Shown: positions 43,044 to 50,624 of the stretch, in pieces
Numbering within the stretch: the stretch's first letter is position 1
Layout: the number at the start of each line of letters is the position of its first letter
NCBI GenBank assembly: GCA_965284565.1
Contig: OZ260100.1
Coordinates: forward strand, 1,302,001 to 1,366,000
Direction of reading: 5' to 3'
DNA: 64,000 nt
From: BRH-c54 sp965284565
GTDB taxonomy: Bacteria; Bacteroidota; Bacteroidia; Flavobacteriales_E; Vicingaceae
Notes under the pieces: generated by a model
Database searches by the model: none
What the model saw: only the letters and a program-made list of their open reading frames with translations
What the model was told of the DNA's origin: nothing
Program-made: the position numbers and the translations under genes

Positions 43044-44261
43044 TTATCGTTTTATGGCTTCAGCCACTTTTTGTTTATTAATGATTTGAATAGGAAGCAA
43101 ACTTGCAATTAGCATTATGCAGAAAACTATAAATGACATTAAAGCCCATAGTTTCGGTTTGATTCCAAATTGCATAATGGGTTCCGCACCCATTGCCTCA
43201 AAAGATTTTGCACCATCTCCTGTCAATGGAATTGGGTGGTAGTACATAAAAATCATAAATGGAATTGCGATTGATAATCCTATAATAATTCCTGTAATGC
43301 CCAACATTAAACTTTCTAAAAATATCACAGTTTGTATTTGTGATTTCTGTAATCCGATTGCTTGAAGCATTCCAAATTCTTTTTTTCGTTCCAATGCCAT
43401 CATTATGATTGTTCCGATTATTCCAAAACCCACAATTAAGAAAAGACACGAGGAAACCAAAGTAAAAATGGTGGTATCAATTTTGAGCCCGTTCAAAATT
43501 TCAGGTATCATTTCATCCCAAGTCATAATTTCATAATTGCTACCCAACTTTGATTTTAGTTCTTTGGAAATTCTGTTTGTTTGGGATTTGTCTTTAATGT
43601 TGAGCATTAAAGCGCTACACATTCCAAATGCACTATTGTATTCTTGTGCCAAAGACAAAGGCATATACACCAACATCACGTTCATTTGTGGATTAGGAAT
43701 TTTTACAATTCCTGATATTGGGTATTTACCTGCTGCTACATTTGCCTGATAACCTTGTCCGATTAACACCAATGTATCGCCTACTGTAAGTTTTAAATAT
43801 TTTGCTAACCCTTCTGCTATCACTACTTTTTTGCTCTTTGAAGTAAAAAAACTACCCTTTACAATTCTGTCTTTTACTTTGTTAAATTCATTTTCATTAT
43901 CGCCATCAATGCCCAAAACCAAAGAAGCCTTTGAAGTTTTGTCTCCTGCGGCTAATGAGAAGTTTTGAAGTCGTGGAATAATTTGTGTAACACCTTCTAT
44001 AGAGTTGATTTTGTCTATCAATTTATCATCATCCAAAAGCAAATCATTGATAGACTTATCTTTCCAATAATCCGCAGTATGTACTTGAATATATCCCACA
44101 TTCTTTACACCTGCTTCTACCGTTTTATCGCCATTACCAAGCATTAAAGAACGCAGGCTAATTGTAATAATGATAGCAAAAGCAATACTGACAAGGACAA
44201 TTACACTTCTTTTGCGTTTTCGCCAAATGTTTCGCCAAGCTAATTTTATAAGTTGCTTCAT
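43044..44261 (-). CDS. FtsX-family permease (C1, first)
   Basis: A 405-residue homologue of its neighbour with the same topology and the coupling motif ALERKKEFGMLQAIGLQKSQIQ. The N-terminal span follows LIKLAWRNIWRKRKRS. Two permease genes with one ATPase gene match the LolC-LolE-LolD layout. It starts one base after the lipoprotein-sorting gene stop. Confidence 0.9.
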   Translation of the reverse strand: MKQLIKLAWRNIWRKRKRSVIVLVSIAFAIIITISLRSLMLGNGDKTVEAGVKNVGYIQVHTADYWKDKSINDLLLDDDKLIDKINSIEGVTQIIPRLQNFSLAAGDKTSKASLVLGIDGDNENEFNKVKDRIVKGSFFTSKSKKVVIAEGLAKYLKLTVGDTLVLIGQGYQANVAAGKYPISGIVKIPNPQMNVMLVYMPLSLAQEYNSAFGMCSALMLNIKDKSQTNRISKELKSKLGSNYEIMTWDEMIPEILNGLKIDTTIFTLVSSCLFLIVGFGIIGTIIMMALERKKEFGMLQAIGLQKSQIQTVIFLESLMLGITGIIIGLSIAIPFMIFMYYHPIPLTGDGAKSFEAMGAEPIMQFGIKPKLWALMSFIVFCIMLIASLLPIQIINKQKVAEAIKR

Positions 44262-44262
44262 T

Positions 44263-45018
44263 TTATTTTACGGTTTTCATTTTTTCTTTTGAGAAAAAGT
44301 TATTGTCCAATTTCTCACTGAAATTTGCAGCTGAAATTGTTAGGATAGTCTTTTGTCCTTTTTTATTATTGGGTGTCATTTCTAAAGTGGTGGCTATTTT
44401 TTTACCTCCTACAGTTTTGAAATCACTATTGATAAGTGTGTTTATCAATGTTCCATCTTCATCATAGTATTCAGCTTTCCGTTGTAATATATCATCTTTG
44501 CTAATCCATAAAATGACCTTGCCCCAAACTACCGCTGCATTTGGTTTAGGTGTTGCTTGAATTTTATAACAAGTAACATTTTGAAATTTTTCTTCGCCTA
44601 ATAGTTTATGCGTGTAGTCGTTCACTATCGAAGCTTCTTTTAATAAATCCTCATTCGTAAAATCTGAACCCATCCAAGATTGGCTCATTTGGGACGGTGA
44701 AATTTTGGTTACTCTTTCAATGGAAGGAAGCCAAGTCCAACCTTCCGATTTAATTCTCAAAGTCGAGATTCCTTTGTCTTTTGCAGGTGCTTGGATTACC
44801 ATCATTCCGTAATCCGCATCTTTTGACCAAGATTTGAAAGTGAGTTCTCTTGTCCATTTTGGACGCACTAATTTCATTGTCATATTCATTGAGTAAGCAC
44901 TACTTCGAACATTGTAATGAGCCTTTTTTACGATTTCGGTTGGTGTGTCCGCTGGTGCAAACGCCATTAGAAAAATGGCGACTGAAAGAAAACCGTATTT
45001 TAGAATTGATTTTATCAT
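44263..45018 (-). CDS. Outer-membrane lipoprotein-sorting (LolA-like) protein
   Basis: A 251-residue exported protein. After the signal peptide (MIKSILKYGFLSVAIFLMAFA) comes the LolA-like fold of the PF17131 type: LVRPKWTRELTFKSWSKDAD, GWTWLPSIERVTKISPSQM and SDFTNEDLLKE are characteristic. It is the first gene of an operon with two FtsX permeases and an ATPase, consistent with carrying lipid-linked cargo across the periplasm. The operon is divergent from a TetR gene that probably represses it. Confidence 0.88.
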   Translation of the reverse strand: MIKSILKYGFLSVAIFLMAFAPADTPTEIVKKAHYNVRSSAYSMNMTMKLVRPKWTRELTFKSWSKDADYGMMVIQAPAKDKGISTLRIKSEGWTWLPSIERVTKISPSQMSQSWMGSDFTNEDLLKEASIVNDYTHKLLGEEKFQNVTCYKIQATPKPNAAVVWGKVILWISKDDILQRKAEYYDEDGTLINTLINSDFKTVGGKKIATTLEMTPNNKKGQKTILTISAANFSEKLDNNFFSKEKMKTVK

Positions 45019-45048
45019 ATACTTCGTTTTTTTTAAAACTTGTTGTCT

Positions 45049-45147
45049 GTTATCGAATAACTTGTTTTATATTTGTAATGCAAAAATAGAATGTCTTAAA
45101 AAAACGTACAATAGCTAAATCGACCAAAGTGTCTGTTATGGAACAGA
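45049..45147. promoter_or_regulatory. Divergent C1 promoters and TetR operators
   Basis: Plus-strand TATATTTG (45068-45075) would drive the tetR gene. Minus-strand TTG (45111-45109), a 20-base spacer, and TATTTTTG (45088-45081) would drive the export operon. Dyads GTTATCGAATAAC (45049-45061) and TCTGTTATGGAACAGA (45132-45147) flank them and are likely TetR sites. Confidence 0.5.
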
Positions 45148-45168
45148 TTCGGATAAAAGTTCAGTAAA

Positions 45169-45705
45169 ATGAAGAAGAAAACTCAAAAGCCTGTTGATAG
45201 GCGAATTCAAAAATCAAAGAAGTATTTGTCAGATGCTTTTAAAGCATTGATTTTAGAGAAAGGGTATGAAGCGGTAACAGTTCAAGAAATAATTGATAGA
45301 GCAAATGTAGGTCGTTCCACTTTCTACGCTCATTTTGAAAGTAAAGAACAATTACTCTTTAGTTTGCTTGGAACGATGAACGAGAAAAGTAAAGATGGGA
45401 TAGATTTTGAAATGCTTTTCAATCACTGCGCAGACAATTTTCAAATTGCAAAAGCAATGTTGGGGAAGAAAGGTGGGGATTTAATTATCGGTCATATTCG
45501 AGATGTGATGAGTTTGAAAATTGCCAAAGATTTAAAACGTGATTCATCAAAATCAAAGTCAGAACAACTCAAAATATATTTTACAAGTGAAGCGTTGTCC
45601 GCTGCATTGGTCAGTTATCTAACAAATTGGTTGGATGAGGATATGCCTTACAGTTCAGAAGAAATGTCTGCAAAGTGTAATGAACTGGTCGAAAAGTTTA
45701 CTTGA
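45169..45705 (+). CDS. TetR/AcrR-family regulator of the C1 operon
   Basis: A 178-residue repressor with a typical N-terminal TetR helix-turn-helix (ILEKGYEAVTVQEIIDRANV, GRSTFYAHFESKEQLL) and a helical ligand-binding half. It is the only cassette gene on the plus strand, transcribed towards the recombinase, and is divergent from the export operon with 150 bases in between holding two dyads. Its ligand is unknown. Confidence 0.9.
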   Translation: MKKKTQKPVDRRIQKSKKYLSDAFKALILEKGYEAVTVQEIIDRANVGRSTFYAHFESKEQLLFSLLGTMNEKSKDGIDFEMLFNHCADNFQIAKAMLGKKGGDLIIGHIRDVMSLKIAKDLKRDSSKSKSEQLKIYFTSEALSAALVSYLTNWLDEDMPYSSEEMSAKCNELVEKFT

Positions 45706-45760
45706 TTGTTGTCAATCCATTCATCTTTTGGGGTGGTGGGTGGGCTTGGGTGCGGTTGGG

Positions 45761-45824
45761 CAAAATTAAATGTGGTGTTTTAGTGTGGGCTTGTGTGTTG
45801 GCAAAAACACCTCTTTTAATTTTG
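45761..45824 (+). other. Structured internal-loop element El6 (right end of C1), permuted
   Basis: Outer stem CAAAATT/AATTTTG and inner stem GTGTTTT/AAAACAC. The internal loop has the same two strands as El1-El5 but exchanged: AAATGTG comes first and CTCTTTT second. Terminal loop holds GTGGGCTTGTGTGTTGGC. Confidence 0.65.
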
Positions 45825-45888
45825 TGAAGGGTTGGCGTTTTGCATTCCTTCCATTTCAATGTTGCACTGTCGTTCGTTTTTTTAGGTT

Positions 45889-45993
45889 GCACATAACTTG
45901 TATATATATGTAACTTTATTACATATACCTAACAGATTTTAGTTGTATATATGTAGTTTTTGGTTACATATATCTTTTTTTTGTAAATATACA
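45889..45993 (-). promoter_or_regulatory. attI-like recombination region
   Basis: Begins at the first cassette core (45889-45897). Then come dyads TATATGTAA/TTACATATA (45905-45927), ATATATGTA/TACATATAT (45947-45973) and TGTA/TACA (45982-45993), spaced like repeated recombinase-binding sites. A GTTAGGT core (minus strand, 45933-45927) lies between the first two. No gene is present. Confidence 0.55.
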
Positions 45994-45998
45994 TTTTT

Positions 45999-47132
45999 TT
46001 ATAAATCATCAAAAGGGCTTTTAATATTTTGTAAGTTTTTGGTACTAACATAAGTGTAAATTTCTGTTGTTCTGCTGCTATTATGTCCTAATAGTTCTTG
46101 TATGTATCTCAAATCAGTTCCATTTTCAAGCAAGTGAGTAGCAAAGCTATGGCGTAACCAGTGTAAGGTTGCCGGTTTTTTTATGTTCGCTTTTCTTAAA
46201 GCTTGCTTTAAAACACTTTGTAAGCTTTCTGCAGAATATTTATTTCCTTTGAATTGCCCTTCAAAAAGCCAAGTACTAGGTTGGTACTCTTTGTAGTATG
46301 CTCGTAACAAATTAATCAGTTTATCGCTTATGGGGGCAATGCGATCTTTTTTGCCTTTGCTTTGCCTAATTATTAATAGTTTTCTTTTAGAATCTACATC
46401 ATTAGGTCGTAAGTTTAATAACTCACTTCTGCGTAAGCCACAGGCATAAATTAAACTGAGCATAGCCTTGTGTTTTATATTACTGGGAGCATCTAAAATA
46501 CTTTTTATTTCTTCTTTAGATAATACATTAGGTAGTTTTCGCTCTCTTTTAGGTCGGTGTATTAAGTTTAAATCTAATGCTTTATGCTCAATTTTTTTAT
46601 AAAATAACTTTATAGCATTTACTATTTGGTTTTGGTAAGAAGCAGAGTAGTTATTTTTTAAGATGTAGTTATTGTTAAAACTTATAATATCTTCGTTAGT
46701 AATATCTTCAACTTGTTTATCATTAAAATACCTTAAAAAACTATCTAACGCATCTATGTATGTTTTTACTGTATTAGCCGCATACCTTCTACTTAACAAC
46801 CATTCTTTAAACTGAAAAACTTTTTTCTTTGCGTTTGTACTTAACGTTGGCAAAGTACTTTTTTCCACTTTCGGTTCAATTTTTTTCTTATTAGATGCAT
46901 TCGTGTTAGCAAAAACGGCTGAAGTATCTATGTAAGCTATTCCTTTAAACACCTGAAAAAGTTCTTTTAAATTGGTTTTGTGGTTGGCTATGTACCAACA
47001 ATTATTGGTTTTGCTCCATTTAGCATCAGGAAATGTTTTTACCAGTTTAGTAAGTTGTTCGTCAATTGGATAATATAAACCCAAACAATTCTGCTTTTTA
47101 TGGTATAGTGGTTTTACGCTAATTTTTTTCAT
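45999..47132 (-). CDS. Xer-like tyrosine recombinase of the cassette array
   Basis: A 377-residue site-specific recombinase. Residues 1-75 form an extra N-terminal module (YPIDEQLTKLVKTFPDAKW, NNCWYIANHKTNLKELF) similar in pattern to the HARP domain. Residues 103-185 are the SAM-like core-binding domain. The catalytic domain has Arg234 (GLRRSE), Lys259, His324/Arg327 (LHWLRHSFATHLL), His350 and the nucleophile Tyr359. It ends KSPFDDL, an ending shared with integron integrases (SPLD-like). The 20-35 residue IntI patch before the HxxR motif is not visible. The gene points toward the cassettes, the reverse of classical integrons. Confidence 0.88.
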   Translation of the reverse strand: MKKISVKPLYHKKQNCLGLYYPIDEQLTKLVKTFPDAKWSKTNNCWYIANHKTNLKELFQVFKGIAYIDTSAVFANTNASNKKKIEPKVEKSTLPTLSTNAKKKVFQFKEWLLSRRYAANTVKTYIDALDSFLRYFNDKQVEDITNEDIISFNNNYILKNNYSASYQNQIVNAIKLFYKKIEHKALDLNLIHRPKRERKLPNVLSKEEIKSILDAPSNIKHKAMLSLIYACGLRRSELLNLRPNDVDSKRKLLIIRQSKGKKDRIAPISDKLINLLRAYYKEYQPSTWLFEGQFKGNKYSAESLQSVLKQALRKANIKKPATLHWLRHSFATHLLENGTDLRYIQELLGHNSSRTTEIYTYVSTKNLQNIKSPFDDL

Positions 47133-47156
47133 ATATAGTTATGAATTAAATTTTCA

Positions 47157-47164
47157 CAAATTTA
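47157..47164 (-). promoter_or_regulatory. Recombinase gene -7 box
   Basis: TAAATTTG on the minus strand matches TAnnTTTG, 24 bases before the recombinase ATG. No convincing -33 TTG. Confidence 0.35.
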
Positions 47165-47296
47165 CAACATTAAAAAAATTAACTTATTAATCAGTAATTT
47201 TGGTTTTTTGTGCCTTTTCGGTATCATTTCTTATGTCCTACTAAATTTTTTAAACAACTATAAACCAAACGTATAAGCACTTTTTTAATTTTTTAG

Positions 47297-47348
47297 GAAA
47301 CATTTTTCTCACTTTTCGTTTCCAATGTTAAAAATGTTTCTAATTTTG
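47297..47348 (+). promoter_or_regulatory. Promoter and operator of the RND efflux operon
   Basis: GAAACATTTTT (47297-47307) and AAAAATGTTTC (47330-47340) form a perfect 11-bp inverted repeat. It abuts the -7 box TAATTTTG (47341-47348), eight bases before the tetR ATG. A bound TetR dimer pair would block the operon. Confidence 0.65.
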
Positions 47349-47356
47349 TCCGCACT

Positions 47357-47983
47357 ATGAGTAAAACAGAAAAACATATTGAACTATTGGTTAATTGTGC
47401 CCAACTTTTTATGAAGTATGGTATTAAGAGTTTAACCATGAACGACATTGCCACCCATTTAGGAATTTCTAAGAAAACACTTTACCTGTATGTAACGGAT
47501 AAAAAAGATTTGGTAAATCAAACCGTGCAAATACAAATAGATAATGAAGAGTGTATTTTAGAAGAAACCATTAGTCATGATGGAAATGCCATTGATGAAT
47601 TGCTTAGAATTAATCAAAAAGTAAGTGAAAAGCTACACAACATTCAACCGGGAGTAATGTACGATTTGCAAAAATTTTATCCAGAAGCATGGAAAATATT
47701 TCAAAATCATAAATGTAATTATATTCCAACCATAGTAGAAGCTAATATTGAAAAAGGAGTGAAAGAAGGTTTGTTTAGAGAAAATGTAAACCCTAAAATC
47801 ATTTCAAAATTTTATATCACTATGGTAGATAAAATATTTGATGTGGAACTTTTTCCTCCTATGGATTTTAATTATAAAACATTGCATTTAGAAATGGCTC
47901 GTTATCACATTAGAGGTATTGCCAGTAAAAAAGGAATTGAATATTTAAAAGAAAAATTAACACAAACCAACCAAGAATTTTAA
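47357..47983 (+). CDS. TetR/AcrR-family regulator of RND efflux
   Basis: A 208-residue TetR-type repressor: FMKYGIKSLTMNDIATHLGISKKTLYLYVTDKKDLV is split around the recognition helix and the C-terminal half is helical. It is the first gene of an operon with TolC-, HlyD- and RND-type genes (spacing six bases to the next), so it probably represses its own efflux system. A large inverted repeat overlaps the promoter. The leader is only a few bases. Confidence 0.92.
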   Translation: MSKTEKHIELLVNCAQLFMKYGIKSLTMNDIATHLGISKKTLYLYVTDKKDLVNQTVQIQIDNEECILEETISHDGNAIDELLRINQKVSEKLHNIQPGVMYDLQKFYPEAWKIFQNHKCNYIPTIVEANIEKGVKEGLFRENVNPKIISKFYITMVDKIFDVELFPPMDFNYKTLHLEMARYHIRGIASKKGIEYLKEKLTQTNQEF

Positions 47984-47988
47984 GCTAT

Positions 47989-49332
47989 ATGAACTATTAT
48001 AAAATAATTTTAACAGTTGGGTTGTTAGGAATATTGTTTTCCTCAACTGCTCAGGAAACAAAAAGTTTCTCCTTAAAAGAGGCTCAAGATTATGCTATTG
48101 AGCATAACTACCAAAACCAAAATGCAATAAAAGACATTGAAATTGCCAAAAAGAAAGTTTGGGAAACAACGGCTATAGGATTGCCTCAGGTAAATGCCGA
48201 AGGACAAATTCAACGTTTTATTGATATTCCTACACAAGTAGCTCCGGCAAATGCTTTTAATCCGATGGCTCCAGAAGGCGAATTAGCCACTTTTCAGTTT
48301 GGATTAAATTACAGCAATTCTGTTGGTATTACTGCTTCGCAATTAATTTTTGATGGCTCTTATATTGTTGGTTTGCAAGCTGCTAAAACCTATAAAGAAT
48401 TATCAATTAACAGTCAGGTAAAAACTGAAATAGAATTAAGAGATGCTGTTGCTCAAGCATATTACACGGTGTTAGCTACCCAAAAAAATGTGTTGGTGTT
48501 ATCTCAATCCTTAGAAACGTCTGAAAAAATGTTGGGAGAAACTAAAGCAATGTATAAAGTCGGGTTGACAGAGGAACAAAATGTAGATCAATTAGAATTG
48601 AATGTAAATGCTTTGAAAACCTCTTTGGGAATTGCTGAGGGACAGAGAGATTTTGCTATAAAACTACTTAACCTTCAGTTAGGCTTAGATATTAATACAC
48701 AATTGGTGTTAACTGATGAGTTTGAAAATATGATTGCTGTTAATCAAAGCAGTGCTTTGGACAAAGAATTTAAAATTGAAAACCATATTGATTATGAACT
48801 AATCGTTACCAATATGAAGCTTTCGCAATTGAATTTGAGAAAAGAAAAATATACTTTCTTGCCAACAGTATCAGCATTTTTTAGTCACCAACAACAAAAT
48901 TTTGGTAATGAATTAGATGTTTTTAGTGGAGATGCTAGGTGGTTTCCGGCAACTATTGTTGGCGTAAATTTAAAATTGCCTATTCTAACCAGTGGAGCAA
49001 GGTTGTCTAAGGTTTCTCAAGCAAAAATTGAGTTGGAAAAAATGGAAAATTCTGCTAAAGAAATAGAGCAAAACTTAAAATATCAATCTGAATTAGCAGC
49101 ATCTAATTTTGATACTGCAAAAGAAACTTTTGATAACCAAAAAGATAACTTAGCGTTGGCTCAAAAAATTTATGATAAAACAGTAAAAAAATATGAAGCA
49201 GGAATTGCATCGAGTTTAGAATTAACACAAGCTCAAAACCAAATGCTTAACGCAGAAGGAAATTATGTAAAAGCAGTGTTAGATTTACTTAACGCTCGTT
49301 CTGCTCTCGAAAAATCTTATGGACAAAAATAA
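47989..49332 (+). CDS. TolC-family outer-membrane efflux protein
   Basis: A 447-residue outer-membrane factor with a signal peptide (IILTVGLLGILFSSTAQ) and two homologous halves of coiled-coil helices plus barrel strands (LKEAQDYAIEHNYQNQNA; YEAGIASSLELTQAQNQML near the end is the second-half landmark). It would form the outer-membrane channel of the tripartite pump with the adaptor and RND genes downstream. Confidence 0.93.
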   Translation: MNYYKIILTVGLLGILFSSTAQETKSFSLKEAQDYAIEHNYQNQNAIKDIEIAKKKVWETTAIGLPQVNAEGQIQRFIDIPTQVAPANAFNPMAPEGELATFQFGLNYSNSVGITASQLIFDGSYIVGLQAAKTYKELSINSQVKTEIELRDAVAQAYYTVLATQKNVLVLSQSLETSEKMLGETKAMYKVGLTEEQNVDQLELNVNALKTSLGIAEGQRDFAIKLLNLQLGLDINTQLVLTDEFENMIAVNQSSALDKEFKIENHIDYELIVTNMKLSQLNLRKEKYTFLPTVSAFFSHQQQNFGNELDVFSGDARWFPATIVGVNLKLPILTSGARLSKVSQAKIELEKMENSAKEIEQNLKYQSELAASNFDTAKETFDNQKDNLALAQKIYDKTVKKYEAGIASSLELTQAQNQMLNAEGNYVKAVLDLLNARSALEKSYGQK

Positions 49333-49378
49333 AAATCAACTAACCTAACATATCAATCAATCAAAATACTTATAAAAA

Positions 49379-50542
49379 ATGAAAAAAATATTAATCATCA
49401 TCAGCGTTGCAGCAACTTTAATTTCTTGTGGAGGAAAAGAAAAAACCGTTGACGAAATTGTTGCCAGCAATAATTTGGAAGAAATCAATGCTAAGAAAAA
49501 TGAGTTAACTACAAAGCAAAATGCCATTTTAGATGAAATTGAAAAGTTAGACATTGCTATTGCCAATTTAGATTCTTCATTGTCAATACCTGTTGTAACT
49601 ACTATAGAAGCTAAAGTAACAACGTTTAAACAGTATGTTGAAATTCAAGGAAATGTTCAAACCAAAGAAAATATTGTTATTTACCCTGAATATGCAGGCG
49701 TTTTAACCAGAGTATTGGTAAAAGAAGGTCAGTTTGTAAACAAAGGCGAAGTATTAGCTAAAATTGATGATGGAGGTTTAAACCAACAACTATCTCAAAT
49801 GGAAACACAGTTAGCATTAGCAAAAACAACTTTTGAACGTCAGGAAAGGTTGTGGAAAGATAAAATTGGCTCAGAAATTCAGTTTTTACAAGCTAAAGCC
49901 AATTACGAAGCACAGCAAAAAGCGGTAAACCAAATGAAAGAACAATTGGCTAAAACAACTATTACAGCACCTTTTAGTGGAGTAATAGATGATGTAATAT
50001 CAGAACAAGGTCAGGTGGTTTCTCCAGGAATGAATCAATTGTTTAGACTTATTAACCTTAGTGATATGTTTATTGAGGCAGAAATTCCTGAAAATTATAT
50101 TACTAATATTAGAAATGGCTCTAAGGTAAATGTTTATTTCCCAGTGCTTAATGATACTATTTCATCAACTATCAGACAAGTAGGAAATTATATTAATCCT
50201 AATAATAGAACTTTTAAAATTGAGATAGCAATAACTAATGAGAATAAAATGGTTAAACCAAACATGACAGCATTGTTAAGCATTAACAACTATGTAAATG
50301 ATAGTGCTTTGATATTGCCTCAATCTATTATTTCTGAAAATGCTGAAGGTGAAAAATATATTTATGCAGTGAAGAAAGGAAAGAAAAATAGAAACTATGC
50401 TGAAAAGAGAGTGATTAAGATAGGAAAAACACAAAATGGTGTTGCTGAAATTAAGGAAGGAATTGCCAATGGAGATATTATTATTGAAGAAGGATCAAGA
50501 ACTGTTAAGGAAGAGGAGCAAGTTTTAATTAAAAAAATGTAA
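49379..50542 (+). CDS. RND periplasmic adaptor (HlyD/MFP family)
   Basis: A 387-residue adaptor lipoprotein (MKKILIIISVAATLISCGG, lipobox cysteine). It contains an N-terminal helix pair, the biotinyl-lipoyl half LVKEGQFVNKGEVLAKID, a helical hairpin (QMETQLALAKTTFERQERL), the other lipoyl half ITAPFSGVIDDVISEQGQVV, and a beta-barrel domain. It links the TolC-like channel with the RND permease encoded 82 bases downstream. Confidence 0.94.
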   Translation: MKKILIIISVAATLISCGGKEKTVDEIVASNNLEEINAKKNELTTKQNAILDEIEKLDIAIANLDSSLSIPVVTTIEAKVTTFKQYVEIQGNVQTKENIVIYPEYAGVLTRVLVKEGQFVNKGEVLAKIDDGGLNQQLSQMETQLALAKTTFERQERLWKDKIGSEIQFLQAKANYEAQQKAVNQMKEQLAKTTITAPFSGVIDDVISEQGQVVSPGMNQLFRLINLSDMFIEAEIPENYITNIRNGSKVNVYFPVLNDTISSTIRQVGNYINPNNRTFKIEIAITNENKMVKPNMTALLSINNYVNDSALILPQSIISENAEGEKYIYAVKKGKKNRNYAEKRVIKIGKTQNGVAEIKEGIANGDIIIEEGSRTVKEEEQVLIKKM

Positions 50543-50624
50543 TTAAAATCTATCCATAAAGTCTAGATTACTTTATGTAAAGTAAAAATTAACAGACCAT
50601 ATAGAACAAAACTATAACAAGAAA

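Larger units (their letters stand above)
39694..45896 (-). mobile_element. Cassette C1 (6.2-kb export operon), next to recombinase
   Basis: Start core GTTATGTGC (45897-45889, minus strand); complementary end core at 39820-39812, 9 of 9. Five co-oriented genes plus a divergent TetR gene; El5 and El6 mark its ends. It lies directly against the attI-like region, as the most recently inserted cassette would. Confidence 0.82.
18462..47132 (-). mobile_element. Integron-like cassette array with Xer-like recombinase
   Basis: Seven cassettes lie head to tail on the minus strand, downstream of a tyrosine recombinase gene. Each of six begins with a GTT core whose reverse complement starts its own terminal hairpin site, as R' and R'' do in integrons. 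Core pairs (plus coordinates): 45889-45897 with 39812-39820; 39685-39694 with 38015-38024; 37890-37898 with 30677-30685; 30551-30559 with 23074-23082; 22949-22956 with 22338-22345; 22211-22219 with 19694-19702. The seventh pair is degenerate. Cassette sizes are about 6.2, 1.8, 7.3, 7.6, 0.74, 2.6 and 1.1 kb. All cassette genes except one divergent TetR gene are on the minus strand. Confidence 0.85.

Noticed and set aside
18560..45705. Classical insertion sequences among the accessory genes
   Set aside because: No DDE or HUH transposase gene was found in the region.
45698..45892. Minus-strand 64-codon frame after the C1 TetR gene
   Set aside because: It runs through El6 and low-complexity G/T-rich sequence, with no recognisable domain or ribosome-binding context.
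18462..47132. Prophage or integrative conjugative element
   Set aside because: No structural phage genes, terminase, relaxase, VirB/Tra or replication genes; the single recombinase is Xer/IntI-like and the cassette cores explain the boundaries better.
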